A stretch of DNA of 64,000 nt, from positions 66,940,001 to 67,004,000 of the forward strand of contig JAQMRL010000006.1 in NCBI GenBank assembly GCA_035578175.1, in the 5' to 3' direction. This stretch comes from Catonia carolina (taxonomy: Eukaryota; Arthropoda; Insecta; Hemiptera; Achilidae). The notes beneath the pieces are model-generated. The model was given only the letters and a program-made list of their open reading frames with translations. It was not told where the DNA came from and did not search any database. Below are positions 1 to 10,697 of the stretch, one piece after another. Position numbers and translations under genes: made by a program. Each line of letters opens with the position of its first letter. Position 1 is the stretch's first letter.

Positions 1-347
1 ATAAAAAACGGATGACGTCAATGCGAATAAAACAAAGCATAGGGTGTCCCAAAACGAAATTTCCTAATTTTATATATTTCGGATCCCGAAAGAACCTAAC
101 GTTAGAAACCGGACGTAACGCGTTCTACGGAATGTCCGGATCCTGCGGGTACCTGAACCTCGTTGATCCGACCCTCAGGTCACGTGTTACAAGCGACCTC
201 GGGTTCTATCGGGGATACGGCTACGGATTAAGGCTTATATTGTAGATCTCGATCTCCCGGTCACGTTGGTACCACGCACGTCAAAATCGGTCCAGCCGCT
301 GCGGAGCAAATCGGGTTTGAAACTTTGCCATAATAGTTTGTTTATTT

Positions 348-440
348 TATTTATTTTTTTGGCGGGATTTTTTTTTTGCGGGTTTTTTTGGCGGGTTTTT
401 TTTGGCGGGATTTTTTTTTGGCGGGATTTTTTTAGGCCTA
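348..440. repeat. T-run / GGCGGG tandem repeat
   Basis: Five G-rich blocks (GGCGGG or GCGGG) are separated by runs of seven to ten T, giving a short tandem array with a period of about 14-17 bp. The five GGG tracts on the plus strand could marginally support a G-quadruplex with long loops. No coding function is seen; the flanking 1-347 is moderately GC-rich unclassified sequence. Confidence 0.75.
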
Positions 441-519
441 AGTTCAAAGGTCAAATTTTTTAGGTCAAAGGTCATTTTTTAGGCCTAAGGTCAAGGCCAG
501 GGGTCAAAGGTCAAGGTCT
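441..519 (+). promoter_or_regulatory. Cluster of AGGTCA half-sites (DR1-like)
   Basis: Nuclear-receptor-type half-sites are packed here. AGTTCA-A-AGGTCA lies at 441-453, a perfect DR1 (AGGTCAAAGGTCA) at 462-474, an AGGTCA/AGGCCA pair at 488-499 and GGGTCA-A-AGGTCA followed by AGGTCT at 501-519. The spacing is seen directly; binding by a receptor such as HNF4 or USP is inference. It could equally be a simple degenerate repeat, because no gene start is visible nearby. Confidence 0.3.
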
Positions 520-665
520 TCCTGGATCCGGCATTTCTATACTACTTGTTTTCTTTCACACTTTTCTTCAGAACTAATTAATACGAAGTTCAACACTTAT
601 TATTTTTAACTCTTCGTTTTTAACAGCTTCTTACTTAACTTACTAATTGAATAGATTAAAAAATA

Positions 666-1042
666 TTTTGTAATAATTTTTAGATATAACAGTATATAAA
701 TCACCGACCAGACATCATAAGCGCGTTCAAACAAACAAGATTTACACGAATAAATATGACTGAACAATCAATTACCGAGAGCGTAAAGTACGTCCGATCG
801 CTGGTTACTCTCTGACGCCAAGAAAAATATGTACATAATATTCTATTTCTTTTAAAAAGTGACTAAAAATTAAAAAAAAATACAATATAAATTTTACACC
901 CATGAAGTAATTAAACGTAACTAAAGAAATAATACAGTCATTTAAAATGGAATTATTAACTATGTTATCGATAAATATTTTTAGGTACTAAGTTATTTAT
1001 GTATCAACTAAGGAAATATTAATTGTACACAGCTTAGTGTAC
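666..1042 (+). repeat. Duplicated AT-rich segment, contiguous copy
   Basis: The first part (about 668-838) recurs almost exactly at 1668-1842, and the second part (about 838-1037) recurs at 2876-3069. This copy therefore holds together two blocks that lie about 1 kb apart in the second copy. No protein-coding potential is seen; it is an unclassified interspersed repeat or a local duplication. Confidence 0.8.
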
Positions 1043-1531
1043 ACAGCAGTTGGAATCCAAAATCGAAGTGCGTACTCACAATATTAAACTGCGCTCCAAT
1101 ACCCAGTTACTAAATCTTAGAAGTATTTTCTAACGACGTTGTAATAAAAAATAATTAAGTATAGTAAAAATATGAACGAGAGGTGACATTTGTGAGAATG
1201 TTTAAGTGTTTGAAGAAAAAATTGCTAAGATCCAAAGAGAAGAACAAATCCTAAACTATTTATGAATAATCTACTGTATATTGATTTTTAGGTAAAAAGT
1301 AGGTATATTAAAACAATTGCATTTATTCTCCTTGATGGTTTTTTTTCTAGAAATTCTGAAAAATTAATTATACTATTGCCAGTTTTTAACTTTTCATCGA
1401 TTCAAAAAATTGCAAAACATTTGGTAGACTAAAGTAATGGAAAGTGAGCAACTACGGATCACCAAATGTATGGTGAAAACTATAATCGTGTGTAAAAGAT
1501 AAATTTTTGTTTTTTTGTTTAACGTCAGACT

Positions 1532-1584
1532 GTTTTGCAATTACTGCTAATGGAGACGGTGAAATTACTGCTAATGGAGACGAT
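1532..1584 (+). repeat. Two-copy 23-24 bp tandem repeat
   Basis: Two adjacent copies of a unit containing AATTACTGCTAATGGAGACG. The downstream words ACGTATGAAAATATGCCG also occur inside the minus-strand SINE near 24.1 kb, so this may be the decayed 3' part of a related SINE. Confidence 0.6.
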
Positions 1585-1667
1585 ATTTTGTGACGTATGA
1601 AAATATGCCGTATAAGTAAAGTTTCATTGCGAAACAACATTTAAGGCGAAGGCAGACAAGAACGCAA

Positions 1668-3069
1668 GTTGTAATAATTTTTAGATATAACAGTATATAA
1701 ATCACCGACCAGACATCATAAGCGCGTTCAAACAAACAAGATTTACACGAATAAATATGACTGAACAATCAATTACCGAGAGCGTAAAGTACGTCCGATC
1801 GCTGGTTACTCTCTGACGCCATGAAAAATATGTACATAATATTTGTACCGTTATAAAATCTGTATGGTAACATACAATTAAAAACAAAATCAAAACTTAA
1901 GAAAACAACACTGTTCCAAAGACGTGACTTCGGTCGAATAATTGAAAGGAATGGAAAATTCATGCAATGCAGAATAAAAATAAAAATAACATTATAATTT
2001 TAAAATACATAAATATTTTAATTACTTAAACAATGATAAGGACAAGATAGATAAATATTAACAATTCAAACTTTATATGATTATTCTATAAAAACCTGAT
2101 GTAATACTGATGTTCCCCGCAGCCCACAATATAAATTATTAACATACCGCCCTTAATTAACTTTAAAATAAATAATAAAACAATAATGATTTAAAAACTG
2201 CTTCACTTCGCGCCAAACTATCAAACTATTAAGATTAACGACGAACTCTGATCCATTGAAATTAACAAACTCTGATCCATTGAAATTAGTGAACTCTTTA
2301 ACTCAAGCCATAATCTACTTGTTAAAATTAACGATGAACTCTCTCTATTGAAATCAATGAACTCCACTATTGAAATTAAATTAACGAACTCCTCAAAAAT
2401 TACAATTGCCCTATATATATAAACTCGGTACAACCCCCTCTACGTATGACGTTGGACCAATGAGAACGCTTCTTTTAAGTTTCGAAGGTCTCATTTTCCG
2501 TTAAAAATTACAAGACACGTGTAAGCAATTACTACATACAATACAAATTAATATTATGGTGTAGTGATTGCTTACTTAAACATCGACACATTAATTTTAC
2601 TTTTAATGGGTTATTTAGACAAGTAACGAACTTCTCCCCACACAAACATTTACCAAATTTTTTGCCGACACAAACATACATAAAAATGTATCACTATTAT
2701 GTCGGGAATATTAATATATATTTATGAGCTAGCGGTTACATTTAATTGATTGTTCTCTTTATTTTTATAACGAATCTTACTTTTAACGGATGTTTAAATA
2801 AACTATTTCCTTTGTTAATATAAAAATACTGTTATTTATCAGCAACATAATTAACGACTAATTATGTGCGATACATATTCTATTTCTTTTAAAAAGTGAC
2901 TAAAAATTTAAAAAAAATACAATATAAATTTTACACCCATGAAGTAACTAAACGTAACTAAAGAATAAATACAGTCATTTAAAATGGAATTATTAACTAT
3001 GTTATATCGATAAATATTTTTAGGTACTAAGTTATTTATGTATCAACTAAGGAAATATTAATTGTACAC
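1668..3069 (+). repeat. Second copy of the duplicated segment, split by about 1 kb
   Basis: The left block (1668-1842) and right block (2876-3069) match the contiguous copy at 666-1042. The roughly 1,030 bp between them is either an insertion here or a deletion in the other copy. It contains no long ORF and includes a degenerate tandem repeat at 2234-2396. Confidence 0.75.
2234..2396 (+). repeat. Degenerate ~24-bp minisatellite
   Basis: Repeated variants of AACTCTGATCCATTGAAATT, about six units with length variation. It lies within the segment that splits the duplicated block and is non-coding. Confidence 0.65.
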
Positions 3070-3077
3070 AGTTAAAA

Positions 3078-3536
3078 TTAATTGTACCAGTTTTCAAAGT
3101 AGTTATCCACACTAGTACAACCCCATGCAGAAGTATACCAATCAAAATATTGTTTACAAATGTTACACAAGTTATATTTACTATGATCCCACGGAGCTTC
3201 AGTATTGTTTTTATTATTGCAAGTATTGCAACATGTAAAACAAGCGTAACAACCATAACGAATCAAGCAAAAAATTGTGACGAAGAATAAAGCTAAAATG
3301 TTCACCGGCATCCATGCCCTGATACGCCAGCGTGCACTTTTGAGATATTCCTTATCTCGAGCAAGTTTTTCTTGTGTCTCATCATGTTTAAAATCTCTAC
3401 TTTTGATTGAATTCAAAATTGGTCTGCTCTCAACACACTCCTGAAACATCATTAACATAATAAATAAAATAACATAAGCCGCATGGTAAAGTTCAATCAC
3501 TTCCTGGAAAACTTTCAACCAAAAAAAGGTATCCAA
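3078..3536 (-). CDS. Hypothetical Cys-rich membrane-type ORF or exon
   Basis: An open frame of about 152 codons with no ATG at its 5' end (the first Met codons are near residue 28), so it reads like an exon rather than a complete gene; an AG lies just upstream. It has two hydrophobic stretches (roughly residues 18-36 and 77-105). Between them is a charged segment containing KLARDKEYLKSARWR. Beyond lies a Cys-rich end with CFTCCNTC and CNICKQYF. The stop falls at the edge of the duplicated repeat at 2876-3069. I do not recognise the family. The base and codon composition are AT-rich like the surroundings. It could be a decayed gene or a chance ORF. Confidence 0.3.
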   Translation of the reverse strand: MDTFFWLKVFQEVIELYHAAYVILFIMLMMFQECVESRPILNSIKSRDFKHDETQEKLARDKEYLKSARWRIRAWMPVNILALFFVTIFCLIRYGCYACFTCCNTCNNKNNTEAPWDHSKYNLCNICKQYFDWYTSAWGCTSVDNYFENWYN

Positions 3537-3539
3537 CTA

Positions 3540-5500
3540 ACCTCAATAATTCTAAATGGTCTCACAACAGTGGAATCCGGGTTACCCGAAACCCCAGAAA
3601 GTAGTAAATAAAACATTTTTGATCTAATATACGTAACATGAACAAAATAAATAATGTCTTGTAAATGTTATACTTTTTGACCATTGACGAGAAAATAAAG
3701 CCAAAAATAGGTTGAAAAAGGGTTCATTATTTTCCACTATAGCTGAGGGTCTTGGTATTACTGTTTTATTCGTATTAGATTGCAAAGAATAAATTCTAAA
3801 CCTATTTAACTTTAAGACATGTAATTGAATAACAATGAAATGTGCGAAAATAAAAAAATTATTTAATTCATAAGAACATTTCCGATGTTTTAAAAATACG
3901 GTTAACATAATGAGGTTTAGTTTTTATTTAGCACAGTGTTGTATTTCATTGAAATGTATGAAATACTTTTTAGGTAGATAATTTTTTGTTATTTTTTTAA
4001 AAAGCGATAGTATTGATAAATTATCTTTAGTACCAATTTCCGACCATTTTTGATAAATCAAGGTGTACTGAAATTGGTATGTATCAAGTATTTTAGCTCA
4101 TTTGAATTTTAATAAATTGGGCATATGAATATTTTTATATAGTTGGCATCTGTTTGGCGTGTATATTTAACTAATTTTAGAAATATAGTTTTAAAAAACA
4201 TTCCATTATTTCCAAATCAGGTTATCCGTGGGCCATTTAGAGTTACTCTGAATGTTTAGTACTACGCCGCTATTTTGAATTCTGCGCCGTCTGACACTTC
4301 CGTATCTCTATCTAGAGAAAATGTTTTCCCGCCGGTCTGAATAGGTTGATGAAACTTTAGCGTGCCTGTTCCATCATTAACTATTTAATATGAGTATCCA
4401 ACACTAAACTTTTCATTTATCCAATCGTGACATACAATAATTATTCCAATGGGCGCATCTTGGCTTCGCTACGTTATTCGTTTAAGTGAATTAAACATAC
4501 GCTTGAACGCACAATTAACTGATCGACGATGAAGAAACGTTTTTCCCGCTAATAAACCATCGCTGGCCCTTCCAAAACTGGAAGTTTTTTCTAGCCTACA
4601 TAATTATATCCAAACACTATTAAAGTCCAAGAAATACTTTTGTATACTCTCTCTATCTTATATGACAAATGTCTCCCCTAGCAACATTTTGTCGGAATTT
4701 TAAATTAACTTTTATAATTGACTATAAAAAGCTTTATTAAAAAATTTCAGTTATACTCCACATACATTATACTAAACAATATAATAATAATAAAAACCCC
4801 CGTTATTACCCTCATCATTTGCGACCAAGTCCTGCTTTTTGGCACCAGCGGCAAATCCCTAGATACTATCTTGTAAGAAGACCTCGTCATGGCCTCGGGC
4901 ATCAGATGTATCGGACGATATCTACACTAATTTTGTCCCGATTTAACTCCTCCAGAAATGACGAGAAATCATAATTAAGCATTCCCTTGAGTTTCTCTGC
5001 GCCTTCCTGTCTACCCGATTTTAGACTTTCATATCATCCCAATAAAACCGTTGTTTTCTTCTACTAAAATTTCATGCCAAAGAAACATTTGTATGTTCCT
5101 TAAGACCCTAGTAATTACTTTTTTATTATGACTAATCCTCTGTTTGAATTAAATGCTCAAATTAGTTACATCACTGTTTGTTTACAATGCAACTTTCGTA
5201 ATTTTTAAAACATTCTGAGGAATTTGATAAATATACTACGTTTCAGTCTTAGTGTTATCTAATTTTTACAGTCGAATAACAAAAGTAACACGAAACCATT
5301 GGACGGGACTAAGCAATACTATAAAGCTAAAAATTTGGCCTTCTGAAAGTTCAATTAGAATTGTCGCTACACTGTCGTTCGTCAACAAAATTCAAATGTT
5401 GTTTTCTGTAGTGGATTCAATTTCGTACATATTTATTTTAGTGCCCTTTTTCAATAAATGCAGCAGTTTCAATGTTAGTTTGTCTTCTTACGGGTAACTC
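3540..5500. other. AT-rich intergenic sequence
   Basis: No convincing ORF, tRNA or terminal-repeat structure is seen. Short open frames at 3624-3908 and 5252-5497 lack start codons and homology. A TAA-type short repeat occurs near 4786. Confidence 0.5.
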
Positions 5501-5511
5501 GTTTTTAAATA

Positions 5512-5600
5512 GGGCTCGTCCTCCTTCATTAAAAAGCGTTTGGAGCGATAAAAACTGAGAAACACTTCTGCGAGGGGTAGTCGGTAAGTTTTAGAATTCG
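5512..5600. repeat. Fragment shared with 48.55 kb (retroelement-like)
   Basis: This stretch matches 48551-48630 in an arrangement containing GGGCTCGT, AGCGAT and GGTCGGTAAG-like words. The sister copy lies just upstream of a LINE-like coding remnant, so this is probably the decayed end of the same non-LTR element. The following 5600-6719 has no feature I can support. Confidence 0.4.
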
Positions 5601-6719
5601 AGCGGCGCCCTACAAATGGTAGCCTTGGATAAGTACAGCATCTTCTCTACTAAACTGAAGAGGATAGCATATAGCTTACCACCGAAGTGCTAATTTTAGT
5701 AGAGTGAGGTTACTTTATCCAACCTTTTCATACTTCAGGTGACAACCTGACCTTTAAACCACATGATGGAGTGTCTCGTTATCGCACTGGCAATCAGGTG
5801 GAGCGAGAAAACTTTATTCCACCTTTTTTTATTTTTTATCTGACTGTAAAAAGCTTAACGGAATGTCTCTTATAAAGATCTATCCCAGGTGACAACCACT
5901 CTCAAAGGTTCACCGTTCCTTCATGCGTCACACGCAGGCCTTCGAATTCTATGGAACTGTACCAACACGCACAGGGTGTCGGAGCCTTTAAGAAGACCTC
6001 CAAACAAGGTAACGAGAAAGACGAAAAACATCTTGCGAACCCAATCGTGGCATTAATTTAGGCATTCAAGGAACTTCAAAAAATACAGATTATACACTCG
6101 AAAGGGCCTATAGAAATTAAATATCGGACGAATTTTGAGGCGGTGAGGCAGTTTTAAAAAAATAAGAGCCATCAGAAGAGAAAAGACCTTCCAAAAAGGT
6201 CTAAAGTCACCTCAAGTAATCTAAAATTTCTCCTATAAGAGGTAAAAAATTTCGGAATTGTTTTATGAAAATCATTTTTTTAACATCGTTTACATGAATT
6301 TTCCAACAGTTTTATTGCGTTAAAATTATTTTCCCGTTGTTTATATTTCATTTTAATGTAATAGTACAGCATTTAAATTAATTTTGCAAGCTTAGTAATA
6401 AGTAAATATTTTAACTTGTGCAAAAACGCTCGGCCGCCATCTTTGATCGTTGTTTCAAATGATTTCACCTAATATGTTTTTGACATTGAATATACTGATA
6501 GTTAAGGAGGGAAATACAATTACATTAATTAATGATGGGTCTAGCAAAAACACAAGATTGTAGAACCAGAAACTTAATATTATGGTGGGAGACAATTCTC
6601 TTTCTGGCTTTTACAGTGGAACTTTCGCTACCCCGTCTTTCCATGTTAAGGACGAAGTCATCCTTCAGCATTGTCGCCAGACACTTATAAGCTTAATTTC
6701 ACGCTTCGCCCTCACGAAT

Positions 6720-7489
6720 TGTTAACGCCAGTATGTGCTGACAAAATAAATCATATTGTTCCCGCCGCTCTAATCCTTTCAGTCTGCCAACACTTCCTCT
6801 GACATCATTAATTACGTATTTCTCCCCTCCACCTAACTCATTTCCTTCCTGCAATTACACACTGTTGTTTCTGCATGCGTCGTGTGTGGGTGTGCTCGCC
6901 TGTTTGTCTGCCTCATGGCGTCGGGTACGCTACCCGTACTTACAAGTTCGCGTCTGCTACCTGTTGTTGCGTCTCTTGTTTAAAGTTCTATTAATTGCTC
7001 ATGTCTATTGTGTGAACTGTTACTGTGTTTACTCATGTACTTTTGTTGTGAAATAATCGCTTATTTGCAGCTATCGTTTAGCGTCTATTCGTTTAAGTCC
7101 ACGCGGCGTGCTCAAGTGTGTGTCTTCAAGTTAAACCCAGGTGAGTGTAACCTTTACATTGCGTATGTAGTTCAATAGTGTGTGATTTTCATTGTATGTC
7201 GATTCCTTATGTTTCTTACTTCCTAACCATTTTGTCAGTCACCTTACATTGTTTAAATTATCGCATATACTATCTCAGTCGTTTCGCCGTGATTGCTGGC
7301 GCCGTTATAAGCAATCTGGTCCTCTGGTATTCTATCGTTTGTTTCTTCTATTGGTTTTACGTTAAAGGGTTGTCTGGCGTGGACAATCAATTAATGTATT
7401 TCATAAGTTCCGTGCCCTGTACTAAACATTCGTTATTCCGTACTTCGGAATCTTTAAATCAAGGTATTCCTACGTTGGTTGCCTTAACA
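6720..7489 (+). repeat. BEL/Pao 5' LTR
   Basis: 770 bp, bounded by TGTTAAC and CTTAACA, with a CGAAT target duplication immediately upstream. It differs from the 3' LTR by substitutions near 6800 (GACATC/GGCATC), 7010 (TATTG/TATCG) and 7118 (GTGTG/ATGTG). Short ORFs inside are shared by both LTRs and are not taken as genes. Confidence 0.95.
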
Positions 7490-7493
7490 AAAT

Positions 7494-7510
7494 TGGTCCT
7501 CCGGGCCGGA
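7494..7510 (+). promoter_or_regulatory. Candidate primer-binding site
   Basis: TGGTCCTCCGGGCCGGA begins 4 nt after the 5' LTR. A TGG start is expected for a sequence complementary to a tRNA ending in CCA. I cannot assign the tRNA from memory with confidence. The next 480 bp to the gag ATG is untranslated leader. Confidence 0.5.
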
Positions 7511-7987
7511 TGAAATCAGTAAAATATTGGTAATATAGTCAATTATTTATCATCCTGTTAAAAAATTGTGTGTTACGTATTGCATAATCGTTGCAGTTTA
7601 TTGCGTATACCATGGTTGTTCTTGTCTAAATCAAGTGTAGTGCCGCTTCTAAATACAGTACGGTTCAGTTCAAGCGACGCTATCGTGACGTCACGTACAT
7701 TGGTCTCGTGTAGTTGTGCCCGATGTGATTCCAAGTTGTCATTCGTCGCCATCTTCTTTCTACTTCGTCTTCAACAAGTAACAGCGCTGCACTGCGCAGA
7801 ATCTCTCCGCCTCTCTCTCTCGACTCGACAATCCAGTTTCCATTCCAAACTGGATCTCATCGCTCTGTTCGTTGTCGTCTGCATTCAATACTGCATCGTC
7901 ACACTAACCTAGTTCTGATCATCTGTTATTTATTTACGTTTTTCAATCTGCGTTTGTTTGCTAATTTATTCATTTATTTCCTTCACC

Positions 7988-9963
7988 ATGGACGACTACA
8001 AGGCCTTACTTAAAACACGTGAGGTTATTAATAATCATTTAGTTCGTTTTGACAATTTTCTCAAATCTGACGCTGAAATCACTCAAGTTAAATTACGCTT
8101 AGATAAATTTCTGATATCTGGTCCGAGTTTGAACAAATTCAAACTAAAATCGAATTATTACAACCCGACAACGATTTTGAAACCGATCGCACTGCTTTCG
8201 AAAATAAATACTTTCAATTGATCGATTCCGCTCAAAAATTGATTCAGTCGTTAGATAATACTGTAATTATTACAAACCAAGTCAAAAACAATAACCCACC
8301 ATTAGTTCAGTTACCTCACATTCGTCTCCCTTCCTATGATGGGGATATTACTAAATTTCAAAACTTCATAAGTCTGTTTAACGATTTAATTCATAACAAT
8401 AATGAATTATCTTCTGTACAAAAGCTGCATTATTTACGGTGTTCTTTAACCAACGAACCACTGCGGTTGATTGAATATTTACCTCTGTCAGCTGATAATT
8501 ATATATTAGCTTATAATTTAATCCTCGATCGGTACTCGAACGCTAGGCGAATCGCAAATGTGCATTTAACTCAAGTTTTCAATTTCATTAAGTCGGAAAC
8601 GCCCAATTATCAGTCGTTAAAACATTTCTTAAACGTACACGAATCTTCTATCGGTGCTTTACGGATACTAGACATCAACCTTCTTGAATATCTGTTGTTC
8701 GAAATTGCTTATTCCAACTTGGATCCAATTACTAAACAAGCTTTTGAGGATCAAAATTCTACTTCAAGCGTTCCTTCTTACGAAGCTTTAATGTCTTTTG
8801 TCACATCTAAAATGCATTCTTACGAGCTACTTAATTCTTCTCAATCTATCGATAACGCTAGTTCTTCGTATACAAGTAAATCTAATCTCGATAAACCGGC
8901 AGTTCACAAACCGGTTTTTCGTAAACAACCGCTGTCTCCGACACTGCCTAAAAAACAACATTCATTTTTATTAGGTAGTAATCCAGCTAATACAAATAAC
9001 GAGTCGCTCTATAAATGTCAGTTTTGTGGTTCAACTAACCATAACGTTTTCAATTGTAACGAATTTCTCGCTATGTCCGTTGAAGAACGACATAAACAAA
9101 TCTTCCAACTTCGTAAATGTTTCGCCTGCCTGGGCAAACACTCTCGCAAGGATTGCAAATCTGTTAAATCTTGTCGATTATGTGGTGCGACTAATCACCA
9201 CACACTGTTACACGATTCACCAAGTCAAGTCGATTCCAACGCTCGTCATTCTGCGTCAATTAATCCAAATAGCAAATCTATCGCTACTAATTACAATCGT
9301 AATACTAATTCTCAAGTTGTTAATTCATCTGATCGTAATTCGTCTACAAGTACTGTCGTTGATAAACATCCTTCTGCAGGGCTATCTGCATTCAGTAGCG
9401 CGCGATCAGACACCGTTACTGAAAATACCGTGCCTCCGCTTGATTCTTCTAACAGTAATTCTCTATCGTGTAGAACAGGTTCTCAAAAGGTTTTATTAGG
9501 TACTGCTACAGTACTAATACAAACTCACTCTGGTAACTTTCACGCCTTCCGCGCTGTTCTCGATTGCGGATCTGAAGTAAACTTAATCACGTCTCGTGCT
9601 GCAGAGCAAATTGGTGCAAAAATAATTCCATGTCGTCAAAACCTTTTAGGCATATCAGCTGCCACCACTCACATTCAAGGCACTTCTCAGCTTACAATCG
9701 CTTCTAAACAGAACAACGGCTTTCGTCTCGCTACAACCGCATTAGTAATTCCAAAAATTATTAACAATTTACCATCTGTTTGCATCTCTCACGAAGTCTT
9801 TCAACAGCACTCCGATAAAATCCTTGCTGATCCTGATTTCATTCACTCCGCTCCTGTAGACATCTTACTGGGCGCCGAAGTGTTTCCTGATTTAGTACTT
9901 CAACACAATAATTCCATAATCAAGGCAGTCATTCTGCCATTTCTACAGTTTTCGGCTGGGTAA
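7988..9963 (+). pseudogene. gag: BEL/Pao gag and protease, frameshifted
   Basis: The start is the ATG at 7988 (MDDYKALLK) in a favourable context. The N-terminal frame is lost by a 1-nt deletion near 8104-8110. The correct frame is open from there (ISDIWSEFEQ) and continues to 9963. The nucleocapsid part has the BEL-type Cys/His pattern, with knuckles around CQFCGSTNHNVFNC, CFACLGKHSRKDC and CRLCGATNHH. The protease follows with the active-site motif VLDCGSEVNL, in which the usual D-S/T-G is D-C-G as in peptidase A17. A second frame change near 9935-9945 moves the reading into the pol frame (TVFGWVIFG). Gag packages the RNA into particles; the protease would cut the polyprotein. Confidence 0.9.
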
Positions 9964-10697
9964 TTTTCGGTAAATTACCAGCATTATCTACGGTTTCAAG
10001 CAATAACCAACAGCCTAGCTCGTTATTCGCTGCTGTCGATTCGCTGTCTCAAACTATGCAGCGCTTCTGGGAGTCAGAAGAAATAATCGCTCCCCCTGTT
10101 ACAAATCCGGACGATGACTACTGTGAAAAGTTGTTCTCCGATACCACCACTCGTGACACAACTGGGCGCTACACCGTCGCGCTTCCATTCAAATCTAATT
10201 CTGTATCATTGTCTTCTAATCGTGAAATTGCAAGTCGCGCTGCTAAAAAATTTACTATTAAAGTTTCTCAGCAGCCAATAGTTCAACAAAAGTACCACGA
10301 TTTCATGCGTGAATATCTTAATCTCAACCACATGTCGCCTGCTTCTTCAATTTCTGAATACATAATTCCGCATCACGGCGTATTTAAAACCGCCGACCCT
10401 AATGGGAAAATTCGTGTTGTATTTAACGCTTCTTTTTCTGATTTTCACGGCAATTCGCTCAATAATCAACTATTGTCTGGTCCTAAATTACAAAAGGACA
10501 TCTGCAACATTTTAATTTCTTTTCGTAAACATCAACTAGTTGTCTGCTCTGACATCAAAATGATGTGTCGACAAATTCTCGTACGGCCTGAAGATCGTTC
10601 TCATCAGCATATTTTTTACTGTTCCGATTCAAGTTCTACACCTCAAGAATTCGAGCTAAATACTGTGACTTACGGCGTTAAACCATCTCTTACTTAG
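9945..10697 (+). pseudogene. pol: BEL/Pao pol: reverse transcriptase N-terminal part
   Basis: Open in the frame that continues from FGWVIFG after the protease; the first ATG is at 10056 but is probably not a true start. It contains RT blocks KIRVVFNAS, LNNQLLSGP and the first catalytic Asp in CSDIKMMCRQI, then NTVTYGVKPS. The frame ends at a TAG (10695-10697). The RT continues in another frame from about 10690 (LSTTYLASLVEDEG), so one base was gained near 10685-10695. Confidence 0.9.

Noticed and set aside
6865..7513. ORFs inside the BEL LTRs, also present at 14136-14799
   Set aside because: Duplicated with the LTR, lacking motifs, and in a region expected to hold promoter and poly-A signals.
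7568..7912. 114-codon frame in the BEL 5' leader
   Set aside because: No ATG start, composition follows the leader DNA, and gag starts clearly at 7988.
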